Shown in pieces: positions 1 to 12,249 of a stretch of DNA of 64,000 nucleotides (positions are counted from its first letter, which is position 1; each line of letters opens with the position of its first letter). A program made the translations under genes and the position numbers. A model generated the notes under the pieces. That model had not been told where the DNA came from, did no database searches, and was given only the letters and a program-made list of their open reading frames with translations. This stretch comes from Protostelium mycophagum (lineage: Eukaryota > Evosea > Variosea > Protosteliida > Protosteliaceae). The stretch is from positions 68,024-132,023 of the forward strand of contig KV920984.1 of assembly GCA_002081555.1 (NCBI GenBank), in the 5' to 3' direction.

Positions 1-3000
1 ACAAGGCATTTTCATGGAATTTTCGGTGAGATTTACCTTCTGAATATTTTTGGGGATTTCGCGCACTCTGGATGTCATCGCGGAGGGTGTCCTGCTCCTC
101 ACAGACTCCAAACTCATCGCTGTGAAATTTCTCAGAAATATTTCCCGCCAAAAAACTTACCGTCCATGCTCTTGTTCCTGGAGAGGGAAGAGGGTCTTGA
201 CCTCCCTGAAGCGGCTGATCTCTGTCTTGAGGGGGGTGCCGTTGTTGCCCTGCTATCTGCACCCTCCTTATCTATGAAGAAGGTCAATTCTATATTGTTG
301 TAGATTCCCGATTTAAAATAAAACTTATGATTTTGTGATCTATCTACAGGATAATAAAGCATAGCAGAAAAGACACATCCTCCCGAGAATAATACATAAA
401 ATGAATCTCGTCAAACAGAAATTCACTCACATGCTATGATCCTCTTGACAAACACGTCATCAGGTTTCAGCCCATTTGGCCCGGGTTGGATCTTGGCCAT
501 AGATTCCAGCAGCTCTTCCACTGTCGGGGTGATGCTCTTCGGGTCCAGGGTGAGATCGTCCATATGATATCTCAACGCGGTGAAACACACACCAAGCAGC
601 CTTCTGTGATGTAGTTGTTTCTGTATCAGCAGGAATCTCTTCATCTTAACTCGTTTCTGTTGAAGATGAGTGGTTCAATAAATCAGAGGATCACCTTGGC
701 GCGTTGTGACCATTGGTACCAGCAGCTCATAAACACGAATTGTGTTTTGGGTCCTGCGAGTGCGTAGCCAACTTGGTAGGCGAGACTGACGTTCATACGT
801 AAGTTGGCCAGACCTGATGACGTCACATCACTCTGAGATTTCAGTCACGTACCGGCGGCGGTGACGAGCATCCTATATTGGTGGTATTTCCGCCAGACTC
901 TAAAGACAGTCGCCTGTTTAAATCGAGTCCTCCTCATGTGAATCAATGCAAAATTTCTCTTCATGCTATTGTAGAGTTAGATATGTCGATTTTTTGCATG
1001 GTAAATATGACATTCTAATAATTTTCAAAAGAGTAAGGTGGCCTTTCTACAACGATGTAAAAAGAGAATAAATATATATTTAGATGAAAATAAATGGCTG
1101 AATGTTAACCTTGAACGGAGCTGAGCCCATCGTCTCCAGACTAGAAGTATGCGGAGCGCTTCCGCTTTGTTTTCTAGTTGGACTTTGACATACTTCTTCC
1201 AAAACTACGATGAGTCATTTACGTGATCTTGATGTGATGACACGGTAACTTACCGTGAAATATCTACCGCACTGTAATGCGATGAGGTATCTATCTGCTC
1301 TCTGCACCCTGGCTCACCTCAGTGCCTTGAAGAAAAAATTCCAGGAAATTTCCGAAAATTTAATATTGAACAAGATGCTCGGATCAATAGAATTTTCGCC
1401 TACTTTTCTTTCTTGAGATGTTTTAATTGAATGAAAGATTTCCATCCTTGGAATGTTAGAGTGAGCTTCTTCTCTGCCCACCGCTGGTTGGCCTGAATAT
1501 TCTCAGAAAAATCCAGAAAAGATCCCAGAAAAATCGAGAAAATCTGCTCACGTGATCTCGAAGCGCGATTTTTTTCTTATAGCCAGTGTAGAATCTGCAA
1601 ATTATATTAAACTTTATTTCAACTTGAAAATCTATTTCTACCTGTCCCAGATGGGGAGTCCCTTCGGAAAAATGGGAAAATTAGACGACGTTCTCAACAC
1701 TTTCTGGTGATCTTCAACCGTCTACACTCCTATCTACAACTCACCTTGACATGAGTCAATCTGGCCCACATGATGAGCATCGTCTGCATCCTCCCATTGG
1801 TCAATGTCTTTGCGAGTTTGGAGACTAAGCTCTTCAGCACTTCTGATCTCTTTCTCCGCTCTCTCGAATATTGGTACCACACATAAAACATCTTTTTGTA
1901 GGCTTTTTCCAGCGTGATGTGTCTGAAGGCATTCACCTGAATTTATGAGAAATTTGCCCTTTGATTATCATATCGATCATGAAAATACCTTTTCAATATT
2001 TCAAAGTATTTTTTTATTCAGAAAAGAATATCTCTTAACGTGATCTTCACGGTACAAACCGTGTCCTGCATCACTGACCACAAACAAATATTGATAAATA
2101 TGCTCACCAGCTTATCTGCTGGAGCAGCTCTATCTCGTGAAGCCTCTCTATAGGCGTGAATAGACGTCAAGTGTAGAGTGAGCCTCTCATGCTTCACTGG
2201 AAGTGCGAATAGTTTCTGATAATAATTCCCATCTCTGCCCCTCCACACCGTCTGTTAAAAATAAATATCTACACCATTGTAGATTGCGAAATATAGTTTT
2301 AATAAACCTGATTTTTTGGATGTCTGTCGGCAGAGCCGCAGTGCTTTAACATTAAATAGTAGAAATAGGTGCAAAAATTAAGAAGTTGTGCACCTTCCAA
2401 GCCTTAAAGCATTTCTTCATGATGGTCCTCTGATGATGTGATTCGGCCATACAATGCGAACCCCAGTTTGCAAAATATTCTCTGATCAAATTCAAGTGTG
2501 TTCTTTTCCTCATTTTCATGTATAAATTGAAGCGCCGCCGATCTTTGGCCATTTTCCACCATCTTTGAATGATGATGGCTGCAGGAATTGACTTCTATTC
2601 TGATGTTAAACCTTGTTGAACTAGTGTGAATATCCAATACTGAAACAGACTACTTACCTTTGATACTTTATAATTGTGAAGAAAATCATCAATTTTTGGA
2701 ATCTGTTGATCAGGCGTTACAAGCGGCTTCTCTTCTCCTGCTGTTTCCGCTCTTCTTTGCCATCTTCTTTGTCGTGATTTGGCAACGACATTTGAGACGT
2801 CCAATAATGTTTTAGAAGAGAGAGCAGTGGATAATGCTGAGACAGATGGTCCAGGAGGACTCTCTGCTGTTGTTGAGATGCCGGTAGGAATAACAAATAT
2901 CACAAGACAGACGAAAAACTCACGAGGTAGAAGCCAATCCCCACTATGATGTGTCGTAGATATTCGTGTTTTAATTCTCTCTGGGCTGCCAATCTTGTTC

Positions 3001-3091
3001 CTATTGAAATTTTCATTGGAGAGTCTCCTGTCCATTCCCTCGGCTACATTCACACTTCCAGGGATGGTGATCTGCTGCTGTCAATCTCCAT
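1..3091 (-). CDS. Sfi1-like centrin-binding repeat protein (3' part beyond window)
   Basis: Many short exons on the minus strand carry the same repeat, an aromatic/Trp pair in a basic helix: LLVWRRWAQLR (~1130), FQGWKSFIQLKHL (~1430), FRVWRKYHQYR (~890), CWYQWSQRAK (~720), LIMWARLTHVK (~1760), YVWYQYSRERR (~1870), CFKAWKVH (~2410), YFANWGSHC (~2470) and IIIQRWWKMAKDRR (~2550). This spacing is the signature of Sfi1-type centrin-binding repeats in centriole, basal-body or spindle-pole proteins. The repeats sit between a Ser/Arg-rich N-terminus (2900-3090) and a Ser/Arg-rich C-terminus (30-290). The last visible exon ends with a GTAAAT donor at ~30, so the gene continues left of base 1. The start is uncertain: ATG at 3091 is in frame, and a longer Ser/Arg-rich frame begins upstream at ~3210. 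Inferred role: long helical scaffold binding centrin. Exon boundaries are approximate. Confidence 0.75.
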
Positions 3092-3370
3092 AAGCTGATG
3101 TGTGATATACGTCTCGTGTGTCATTCCTCCGACGACCAGGAGAGGATGGGGATCCGACCCTCTGAAGGCGTTGTGGCCCGTTCATGACCCTGCCTTCAGG
3201 ACTTGACATGCCTTCATGAAGATGGTGCCCAAAAATAGGCAACAAAAGCAACGATTCCGCGAGCTTGTCACAAAATTTACACCAACCATCATGGTTGGCT
3301 CATCACACTGAAATTACAGCACAAAGAGTTCTTAGAGATGAATACAACACAGTGAACGAAAGAGGTGAGA

Positions 3371-3995
3371 TCACAACTTCTTTTTATAAATGACGAATTG
3401 GAACTCTGATTTGGCCAGGTGTGGCATGACAAATTCCTTTTTCTGTCCAGTGCTTTCAAAACCCAATTTCTCGTACCAAGCGATCAACTCCTTTCTATTC
3501 TCAATGATCCATAATACTGCTGTGTCTCTCTTGATTTCTTCCTGCATTATTGAGTCTGAGGAATTAAATTTGAGGAGACCTTTGTGAATTGCATGGCGTG
3601 TCTCATCAATTTACCGCCAACACCTTTGGATTGAAACGCTGGTTCGACAGAGAATAGACCAATTAACACCTAATAAGCATTCAGTGAGCGTCACAGCGGA
3701 TAGGAGAGACCTCATCAGTATTGTCGTGACTTAATTCGATTTCGATTGTGCCAACAATCTTTTTTGAGCCATCCTCGTTGATCAGTTCTGCCACAAAAAT
3801 GTAATCTTCTGAATTAATCAGTTGAGTGAGACCTTCTGCATCGATCCTCGCTCCAGCAACGAGATGGCTCTCTGTTGTCCAGGTGGCGACATCTGGTTCT
3901 CTATAAGCCTTGTGTATCACTGATACGGCCTCTGCCAAGAAGTGAGGATTTTGTGTATCCTCTTTCACAGCCCTCCTGATCTGAATGTTCATCAT
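3371..3995 (-). CDS. GNAT-family N-acetyltransferase
   Basis: The first exon (ATG at 3995) reads IQIRRAVKEDTQNPHFLAEA and continues through a typical GNAT N-terminal lobe with a VGTIEIEL beta-strand. A second exon (~3590-3660) gives GLFSVEPAFQSKGVGGKLM, the acetyl-CoA pyrophosphate-binding motif A (Q-x-K-G-x-G). A last exon gives WYEKLGFESTGQKKEF, the usual GNAT motif B ending, before the stop at 3371. The introns are short GT-AG. Total ~170 residues, the normal size for a single-domain GNAT. The substrate cannot be deduced; the conserved core binds acetyl-CoA. The gene lies head-to-tail with the unknown gene at 4086-4989, only ~90 bp downstream of it. Confidence 0.8.
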
Positions 3996-4085
3996 CTTGA
4001 TCGTGCGAATGATAGAATTGAATATTCCTTTCTCCGTGGGAAAGCAATGACGTCTACAATGAGAATTTATTTTTTACTTATTTAT

Positions 4086-4989
4086 TTAAATTGCAATTTC
4101 TGGCGCCAAAACAAGGGTCTCATGTGCGATGGGTGTTGTCATCGGCATGAATCCCTGTATGGGCAGTTGTGACGTTTCTTCGGCAATTCCTACGATCTGC
4201 TTGGTGTCTCCAGCCTCTATAGCCTCTGACAGCAGTGCCACCTTCTCGATGATCTCCTCTGTGGCAAGCTCATGCTCTACCGATGACTCTGAGATGTTTT
4301 TCTTCACAATAAAATCGGTAAGTGAGGCAGTTAGCAGGTGTCTGTTGGCCTGTACAATTTAATCTTTGAAAATGATTTTAGCAGGAGATCATGACTGACC
4401 CTCTGGGCGACTTCTTCGGCCATTTCTTTGTCTCCCTTGGACATGTCTGCCAGAAGGCTTTCTTTCACGGTTGAGATTAATGATATCTCGTCTTGGTTGT
4501 AAGACGTCTCTGTTTTGGTCTCTTCAAAGAGGGTCGATCCATGTGAATGTGGGATCAATGTGCTTGTGGTCGTGGTGGTAGTGTTCTTTTCGATGTCCTT
4601 GTGGAGGTCAAAATGACTGGAGAGAATCGAATCGGGCACTGCGGCATCTGAGGAGGGAACCACAGCATTGAGTGCATTGCCTCCGAGAGCTGTCCGTGCG
4701 ATGATTGAAAGCTTCTTTGGATCTTCCTCTGTACAAAATTAGCAAAAATGATGAGATCGGGTTTGATCTCACGTAGTTCTTCGACAAATTCGAAGATGTT
4801 GGCAGCTGTATTGATCTTGTCTACTTCATTCTTTCCGACTAATTCTCCTCCCACATTTTCCACAATGGACACAGGGATCTCCAGACCTGGAATGACACGG
4901 TGTCCTGCTGATGGAATGGGTGCGGAATGAACTGCGTGTTGAAGGGCTGATCGCTCTACGACTTGAGCGGCTTTCAATACAAAGGCCAT
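4086..4989 (-). CDS. Unknown acidic, Ser/Thr-rich protein
   Basis: I do not recognise this family. ATG at 4989 opens MAFVLKAAQVVERSALQHAV. Three short GT-AG introns (~4726-4768, ~4355-4400 and vicinity) join open frames into a protein of ~260 residues rich in Ser, Thr, Glu and Ala, including a short run of Thr (TTTTTT near 4570). The C-terminus reads PIAHETLVLAPEIAI. There is no signal peptide, membrane segment or catalytic motif. The even spacing of aliphatic residues in EEIIEKVALLSEAIEAGD suggests helical structure. That one long frame continues across three introns in phase supports it as a real gene; function is unknown. Confidence 0.6.
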
Positions 4990-5371
4990 GTTTCGTCAGT
5001 AAGTGATGTTGGTGCGTGGCGTGGGTGATGTTCTATGCGTGATGTCTTTTCAAATCATTCACGTGATTTGGGCAATCCACTGAAAATTTGTGAAGAGTTT
5101 GGAGAAATTCGGAGGATTTTTGAGGTTTTGAATTCTTCTTGCGGCCGCCCCAATTTTCAAAATGCAAAGGCATTACGGTAACTACCGCTCTGTTGCTGTG
5201 AGTAACACGTTAGTGTTACCGTCTATCGTATGGCAACTGGTCAGATGTACAAATTCGTGCCTGCTGGGTGATATGAAAATCGATGAAATCCATCCAATAA
5301 AAGATTTTTATGTTCAAAATTATTCTCGCTTTCTGAGCCGAGCGGCTCCTCTCAAAAATTGTTTTGTCCCT
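4990..5371. other. Intergenic, promoter side of the 4989 gene
   Basis: About 380 bp between the start of the unknown gene and the stop of the membrane-protein gene. A 100-codon plus-strand ORF crosses it but is mostly antisense to the last exon of the neighbouring gene. I see no further gene. Confidence 0.6.
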
Positions 5372-7775
5372 TCAATTCACGTACAGCTCTGGGAAGAAGA
5401 AAGACACGTAGCGTTGATGATAAGCTGTAAAGGTGATGGGAAATACTATTGCGCATGTAATTGACCCAATCGCAAAAAGATGGTATTTTTTAAACTGAAA
5501 AAATCAGAAAACTGCAGAAACTTCGAAAAAAGTTTGAAAACTCACAAAGCGGAGCGCTGTCAAGACAGATAGCTCGGGGTGGGCCCTCTTAATCCCCAAC
5601 AAGCTTATGCCGGCAAAACAGATCAGGATGACGTGAGTCCCAATGACCACGATGAAAGCTCCTTGTAAGGGTGATATGCCTCCCCCAAACGCCAGCCGGG
5701 CCATGGCCTCGTCAGAATATGGGTAATAACCGTGGTTTGGACCTGCTCTTGAGATCAAAACGATGAGCAGAAAAGCAATCATCGTCGCCTACAACGGATC
5801 AGAATCAATTCGAATCTAAAATTTACGAACCAAACTGGCAAACGAAGTCGACACGAGATTCGCTGATTGGATCATGATGCGATGTTTCAATGTAAGACGA
5901 ATACTCGGGTACATGACTTTGTCCATAAAATTGTCCAATTTCTGCAGGTTGACCATAGATATGACTTTCTGCTTGGTGACTTGATACTCTGCTGAACAAG
6001 CCAGATCCATACGTAAGATGAATAAGATCTAAGGTTGTCAGACGATGCAGTGTGTCAATGTGACTCATATACCTCTACGATGAGATTAACTGCGATGGTG
6101 ATGTAATTCGATCTATTTAAGAAGCTGAGAGAGCTGAAACAGTGATGCATCGTGTCCATGAAGACGGTTGCGGCATTTGAGGCAATAAAGCCTCCGGCAG
6201 TATGTATATATCTATAAGGATTATTTTTTATGCCTCAAGTGCTTCCTTACCTGTACAAAACCCTCTTCAGAACGTATTTTGAAATGGAGAACCACAAGTT
6301 GACTGCAATCTGGGCAGCTGGGTATGGTGATGTGTAACCAAAAGCAATGATATATACAGCCGAACAAATGTAAAATCCGACCATCAAAGTCATGGCATTC
6401 CAATAATCTTTCAATTTAACCTGCACAGTTTAATTTCTTTTCAAAATTCCGCACAATTGATTTTTTGAAGAGTTCACCTTGGTATCAGCCTCTGATCTCT
6501 CGCTTTTAGACAAACAGAACATAAACATCAATGTGGCCGGTTGATAAGGTAAAGATGCGGGAATGGATGAAAACGGGATGTGCAAGATGCCGATCCACAC
6601 CCCATTGCCGAGCATGAGCGCAACCTGCCAGCAGAGACAAGGGATCCAGTGCCATATGGTGTTCCTCTTACAAGAAGGGAACCACAATAGCCACATTTCC
6701 TGAGCCACAAGAAATGTCATAAACTGCTGAGGTGAGGCAATGTACAAATTTCTTCATTGATGCGTTTACCGCGACAAGAAATGACCAAGAGGTTGCCATG
6801 ACCCATGGATACCCAGTGTACGGGAGAGGCATAAGTATCAACCCACCAGTCAGCACAACAAATTCCAATAAGACGAGAAGTGTCCATCCAATCAAAGTTG
6901 GCAATTCTGAATATGGCATGGGTGGGGCGGTGTAATCTAAAACAAGGTGCCCGTCAGCACCTATGAACCCAGTCACCTGCACATGTCAGGCCCTCCACGA
7001 AATTTCGAAATTAAACAAGATTTTTCGGGAGTACCACGTTACCTCTGCTGATGAATTCTCTCCCGAATCAATCCATGCTTCCAAAGCGCTGGCTTTCTCC
7101 ATTGCTCCTGTCTCCAACTTTTTCTCTTCGGCGGCGGCCGTGCTGCCAAGGATCAAAGTCCCTGAAGAGTGCAGGGACTGTCTCAACAACACCGTTTGAA
7201 ATGATTCTGCGGAACCCTGTCATCTTTCAGTCTGTTGAAGGATCGGTGGCACCTACTGGAGTTTTTGCTTCCTCGAATCGTGGTGATGGGATGACCTCTT
7301 TCGTGTCGATGTCGATGACCATTGCTTTGGGGAAGTCTAAGGTGAGCCTATCCATGGGTTCCAGATCTACAACCGGATGTTCCTCAGCGAAGGTAACTTC
7401 ATCCTGCTTTCGAATTTCAATTTGAAGCCTGGGAGCTACTGTCACTAAGGATGGTATGGATAGCGAGGGTTTGATTTGTCCATGGATGGAACTCGATCTT
7501 GGCAGATGTGAGCTTGACCTTCCTGCAGCGTGAGATGTTGGCAGCAGAGAGGCAGATCTTCCAATGTGATGAAGTGATTGATCGTTTCTTGATTTTGATC
7601 GCACGATGGCATGAGGTGATGCTACTATAGGCTCCCTTTCTAACTTTCGATCTTCATCTGGGAGGAAGTCTAATGGGACCATCGAAACAGAAGCTACAAG
7701 CTTCACATCGCTATTGAACGGCAAGGTTCCATTGTTCGGGCTGCTCGTCGAAACAACAGAGGCTTGGCCGCTCAT
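5372..7775 (-). CDS. Polytopic membrane protein with long Ser-rich N-terminal region
   Basis: ATG at 7775 opens MSGQASVVSTSSPNN. About 185 residues of Ser/Arg-rich, probably cytosolic sequence follow (HHIGRSASLL, SSSHLPRSSSIH). Downstream exons encode at least seven hydrophobic segments: LIGWTLLVLLEFVVLTGGL (~6880), a Trp-rich pair (~6600-6800), GFYICSAVYIIAFGY (~6350), segments near 6110 and 5860, MIAFLLIVLISRAG (~5770), GAFIVVIGTHVILICFAGIS (~5630), and a last exon with AIGSITCAIVFPITFTAY before the stop at 5372. The final intron (GTGAGT ... TTTTTTCAG, ~5490-5545) is needed to reach this last TM exon. I do not recognise the family; it could be a channel, transporter or receptor. The soluble head is a likely phosphorylation or interaction region (inference). 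Confidence 0.65.
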
Positions 7776-8671
7776 GGCGGAGCTCAGAGTGAAGTGTGTT
7801 TCAGACTTAGGCTCTCTCAAAATCTCTCTGTAATTGCTCTTAAGGTGCAAGAAAGGAGTAAAATTGGCGGAAATCTGTTTTAACGGGTCATGCAATAAAA
7901 CGTTTAACTTTTATATACGCGGGTTTTCAACATGTCATAAAGAGATAGGATGAAACCATCGACCTCTCCACTTAAAGAGGCTCACCATCTCAATGCACAA
8001 TTCAAAAATAGAACTTGTATCTCATGCTTCATCACGCTTTCGTTCTGAAGAAAGAGCCGATATATATAGATCTCCGAATTCCGGGGTTTTCGGTGTGAAT
8101 TAAAACAGCCTAAAATAAATTAAATTGAGTGTTAAACCCCGAAGCACCCACGAAGTCGTGGGTGCTCTATTAATATTAAGATCTCAATTTATTAACACCG
8201 ACAAGGAGCCACAAATTTGGAATAGGACGAATTCAAACAACGTCTCACACAGCAACTAATAATTGAGCCAACGTAATAGAAAAACAGAATAAAATAAACA
8301 AAAACATAGGTGCTATTTGTTTTTTAGTTTAATCAAAGTTATTAAACTAAGTTCAGACAACAGCTATGACCACAGCGCATTAACGCATCCAAAAAACAGC
8401 CAAAATCTGGGCTGGCCAGAGTTCTCTCAGAGAGCATTGCAGCCTCAACACAATGCACAATCATATCACAACCTTTGGTCACGCACAGCCTCACTTCTAA
8501 TAACATTACTTTCTTTTGATTCTTAAGAGCGCCACAATCTATAAAATACCAAAGAAAGACTCGAATGTTTTTTCAACATGAGGAAAAATGAATCTTTCCT
8601 TCGCCAAAAACTTTATTTCGGGCAGCGCTTCTCAGCGCAGCGTGTTCTATCCTCTAAAGCCTCTTCTGTTT
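7776..8671. other. ~900 bp non-coding region with structured DNA
   Basis: No gene is recognised here. It lies between the upstream side of the membrane-protein gene and the 3' end of the mitochondrial RNA polymerase gene. Composition is AT-richer than its neighbours from ~8100 to 8530. It contains the nested inverted repeat at 8081-8203, described separately. Confidence 0.5.
8081..8203. repeat. Strong hairpin inside nested inverted repeats
   Basis: AGCACCCACGA (8143-8153) and TCGTGGGTGCT (8156-8166) form a perfect 11-bp palindromic arm pair with a 2-nt centre, so in practice a 9-10 bp stem with a tetraloop. Around it are CCGGGGTTT (8081-8089) facing AAACCCCG (8134-8141), and TCGGTGT (8090-8096) facing ACACCGA (about 8196-8202). 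There is no protein-coding context. It could be the end of a small mobile element, a structured ncRNA or an origin-like element; the sequence does not decide. Confidence 0.55.
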
Positions 8672-11600
8672 TCAATGGAAGAAATACGGACTGTTCATGA
8701 CCTCGTTCAAGTCCAGTTTTCCCTTGGTTGGTATTGGCGGGAAAGTCACTTCGGGATGTGCCTTCTGGAAATCGGCGAGGAGGTTCTCCAAAAGTGGTGA
8801 CGTGTGCAGTTCGATAAACTTCTGTCTCAAGATGTGGTTCATCTTTGGGACATCAGCAGCATGAGTCCAGTAAGAGTCGTGCACAGATGCAAAAGTGAGG
8901 TCCTGTTCCTTCATCTCTAAAGCGGTGAGCAGCATGTGTGTGGAATCGAGAGAGTGGATGTAGTTGGGCGGAAAGGCAGACTTTTGCTTGGACACATTTA
9001 CTTTGAGCTCTTCTTGCTTCTTAATGTTGAAACTGTGTGTGGCCGTGGTAACGAGGTCTTTAGAGGTGACTCTTTTGTAGGGTTGGACGACATGCAGTCC
9101 CATCGGTGTCTTCCATGTTACATCACCGTCCGCTTTAGCGATGGAACGAGCGCATAGAGCCAGCCAGTCCATGAGTGTCTGTGCTCCCAAGAAGATCTCT
9201 CCCAACGATGCAAAGACGTGTTTTGTGAGGTAACTGGCGGCCTGGAAAGCGGCCTCTTCTGGGATGGCCTTGATGTCTGAGAGTTGTCCGTGGATCTGTC
9301 TGCATGCCCCGGTGAAGGTGACTCCGTAGACTGATGTCATGACGGTCTGCTTCACGACTTTACGCGTGATATGGCCTCTAACGACGGCGGCCATGGGGTG
9401 ACCGCTGGCAAAGTCCTCCTCGACTTTTTGTATCACGAGGTCCATCACGCCAGAATAAACGTCCTGTTTTTTTCAAAATTTGGGCCGTTTTTTTGGCGGG
9501 AAAATGGATGTTCTTACCTGTGGACGCTCGGAAGGCAGCAAGTTGACGTGCTTAGCTCCCAGAATATCTCCACCGAGGGCAGCATAATGTTGGAGTCCAT
9601 TACAGGTTCCATCTTGGTGGATGGGGAGATGAGAAACGTATTTCAGTGGGTCTTCAGAGTCTAGAGCCTCCAAGAGCTCGATACTGCTGGCCAAAAATTG
9701 CCAGGGCTTGTCGGCATTTAACCACCATCTATTCTCGTCATCAGAAAAAATATTTTTTGTTCATGATGATCATGATATGTGTTGTAATGATGAAGGACAT
9801 AGAAGATAAAGTCACCTCGTTCCATCAAGAGGGTTCTCGACAGATTCTCTGATCTGGGGTAGATGATCCTCCACGAATTTGACTCTGTCCTCAAAGGGGA
9901 CCTTGTCCATACCCCACAAGTTGGAGATGTGGATCTTCGTCCATCTCAAACCTTCTTCGCCCAGCTCTCTTCCTTCTCCAAATAAAAGTAGAGAACGACA
10001 CAAGTCGTTACCGAGGTGGTTAAGATGTGGCGGGATGGGATAAGCTCTACCTCTAAAGTCCAAGTTGTGTGGGAAATAAATGATGTCGTCTGCGAATTTC
10101 GAAGCGACCTGTTTGTGCGTAAGAAGATCATTTCTACAACGAAAAAATGAAAGACTCACGGCTAATTTGTAGTTGACATCAGCTCTGGCACCAACAAGTT
10201 CGTATCCACGCTTGATGCATTTTTTACATTCCTTCTGCCACGCGTGGAGCTGTACGGGTGTGGCCTTCTCCGGCTTTGGTGGAAGAGGTGGGTCCGCCAT
10301 GGTTGGTAATTTTCCCATGTCACCTTTGAAATTTCAGCGAGATTTCGAGGCACGGTTTTTCATCACAACGAAAAAATCACCTCCTCTGTCGATGGCGTCT
10401 TGTATGATATCTCTCATTCTGTTGTTGATTCTCCACGGCGTGTCAGAAAGAGCATTAAGAGATTCATAGATCATCTTCAATGCCGCCGGGTCGCGAGTGT
10501 CTATCAGTGACAGCTCCGTCATCTGCTTGAAGTAACCACGGTTACGCACCATGTCTGTTCTGATGGTGAGATATCCTCCTCTACGAGGGTTCGTCCAGGG
10601 TCTTGGTTTGACCACCATGGGGAAATGGCTGGCGTGCAACAGACCGGCCATGGTCTCGCTGTTGGAGATGCTGGCACGGACCTGCGAGATTAGCGCGGGA
10701 AAAATTGGCGGGAAATGACTTACGGAGGAGGAGAGGGTCAAGGCTTGGTAGTGTCTTCCATCTGTGGTGACCGTCTGTATTTTTTCAAAGGCGGATGACA
10801 AGTCATCAGCCACAGCTCCTTTCAACACACATTCGAGGAGTACTTCTCCATAGAACCTCTTCATCTTGGGGTCCAATGGGGACTCTTTACCGTCGGAATG
10901 CATGCGGTTGATGTCTTCGACGCGTAAAGCCTTGTTGTTCCTGATACGTTTGTACATGTCGGGGAGCTCTTTTTTCATGCTCATGACGGCGAGCTCGGCG
11001 CGGCAATGTTCCAAGATGTCGTGGTAGATTCTATGTTGCGGTGCCTCCGGGTCGGCCAAAGTATTGTTTAAAACACAATGCATAGAGATGACCGCCAGTT
11101 GGTCTGATGAGAGTGCGAAGACATCTGGTGATTTCTTGTCGCTTTCTCCCAAGAGGATCTGTTCTTCTTTGATGTAGCCAGAGATCTTGTCGAACCAGTG
11201 TGCTAAGAGGTTCTTTCCATAACCGAGATTACTGGCGAGTCCGGCACGTGACATTTCCTCTGAAAGTGCCCTGTATTCTGTGGCGGCGATGTCGACGGCT
11301 TCTTGTTCCAGCTGCTGTTGTTTCTGAAATTTGGAAGAATTGCCATGGCCTGCTCTGATGGTATCCGTATTATTGATGACAAAATCTTCGAGGGGTTGAT
11401 GATCGACGCTTTCACCGATTTCTGAAAATTTGAGAGATTGTTTCTCCTTTCCATCTGGAACCGGTGCATTGGCGGTCGTCTTGAGTTGATCGCTGAGAAT
11501 ATGAGGTGGCAGTTCTCTTTTTGGTGCAAGATGAATTCTTCTGCTCTCTGAAGGTGTCCAAAATTGAAAGGAGGAGAGGGCATCCCCTTCAGAATTCCAC

Positions 11601-11704
11601 AGTTTCGGTGTTGTTGATATGAACCTCCGTGATTTTTGGCTAATATGTATAGCAGGACATGATGTAATAGTTTTCTGAATGCCAAGTCGCCTTGCCAGAA
11701 GCAT
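8672..11704 (-). CDS. POLRMT: Mitochondrial DNA-directed RNA polymerase (T7-like single subunit)
   Basis: A phage-type single-subunit RNA polymerase that transcribes the mitochondrial genome. ATG at 11704 opens [20 protein letters not shown]. With [15 protein letters not shown] this is a basic, amphipathic presequence with a likely R-2/R-3 cleavage site. The long first exon is the divergent N-terminal region. The polymerase domain follows: [14 protein letters not shown] (DxxGR loop), [18 protein letters not shown] (palm motif A with catalytic Asp), [19 protein letters not shown] (motif B, fingers, Lys and Tyr-Gly) and [15 protein letters not shown] (motif C, HDS). The C-terminus [10 protein letters not shown] matches the family's conserved Tyr-Phe-Phe end. 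All catalytic motifs are intact. Four short introns; the one at ~10683-10722 contains TTGGCGGGAAA. Divergent from NOG2, with a shared ~545 bp promoter interval. Confidence 0.97.
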
Positions 11705-12249
11705 TTCTACTATGATCAATCAAATGTCAACGATGTTACAATAAAGATGTCCATGTGTAGCTATGAACCAAAATGTTGCATTGGAATTTTCATTATTCTC
11801 AACATACCTCAGAGACTAGTCCTGTTTGGTGATGTGATGATGTGAGCCCTTTCTTCTCAAACTTTTCATAGTCGCATTCGAATACCACCTTCCGATCTAC
11901 AATTGATCTGCGAAATCAGGGCTGCCCATCTCAACAGACTTCATCTCGTCAGAGCAAAGGTAAGATCCCAGTTGTACAATCACAACGGAACTGATTCTCA
12001 GTAGAGGATTAGTATCAAACCTTTGTTGAATTTGAACTGAAAAATAAAGGTATCGGCATCAAATACGATTACGGTGCTGTTCTTCATCAAGTGGAACGAA
12101 CATACCATGATAATTCGTTTAGAGAAGACTGACCTCTGCAGAGAAGGTTTGGTTGGTTGTTTTCTTGGGTGTAGAACCGTCCGAAAAAAGCGAGAAAGTT
12201 TGGAAAGCGGAGAGATCATCACATCACCCGACAGGCGACATAAACAGCC
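11705..12249. other. Divergent promoter region, POLRMT / NOG2
   Basis: 545 bp between two divergent start codons. Short ORFs occur on both strands but none splices convincingly into either gene. I see no RNA gene. Presumed 5' UTRs and promoters of both neighbours. Confidence 0.5.

Noticed and set aside
5162-5464. 100-codon plus-strand ORF
   Set aside because: It overlaps the last TM exon of the minus-strand membrane-protein gene and has no domain of its own.
8143-8175. Hairpin as a Helitron 3' end
   Set aside because: The required CTRR terminus and T target are absent (CTATTAAT follows), and no Rep/helicase is present nearby.
8358-8372. ACAGCTATGACC, part of the M13 reverse primer site, hinting at vector contamination
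   Set aside because: Only 12 nt match and the flanking sequence is not vector-like, so chance is sufficient.
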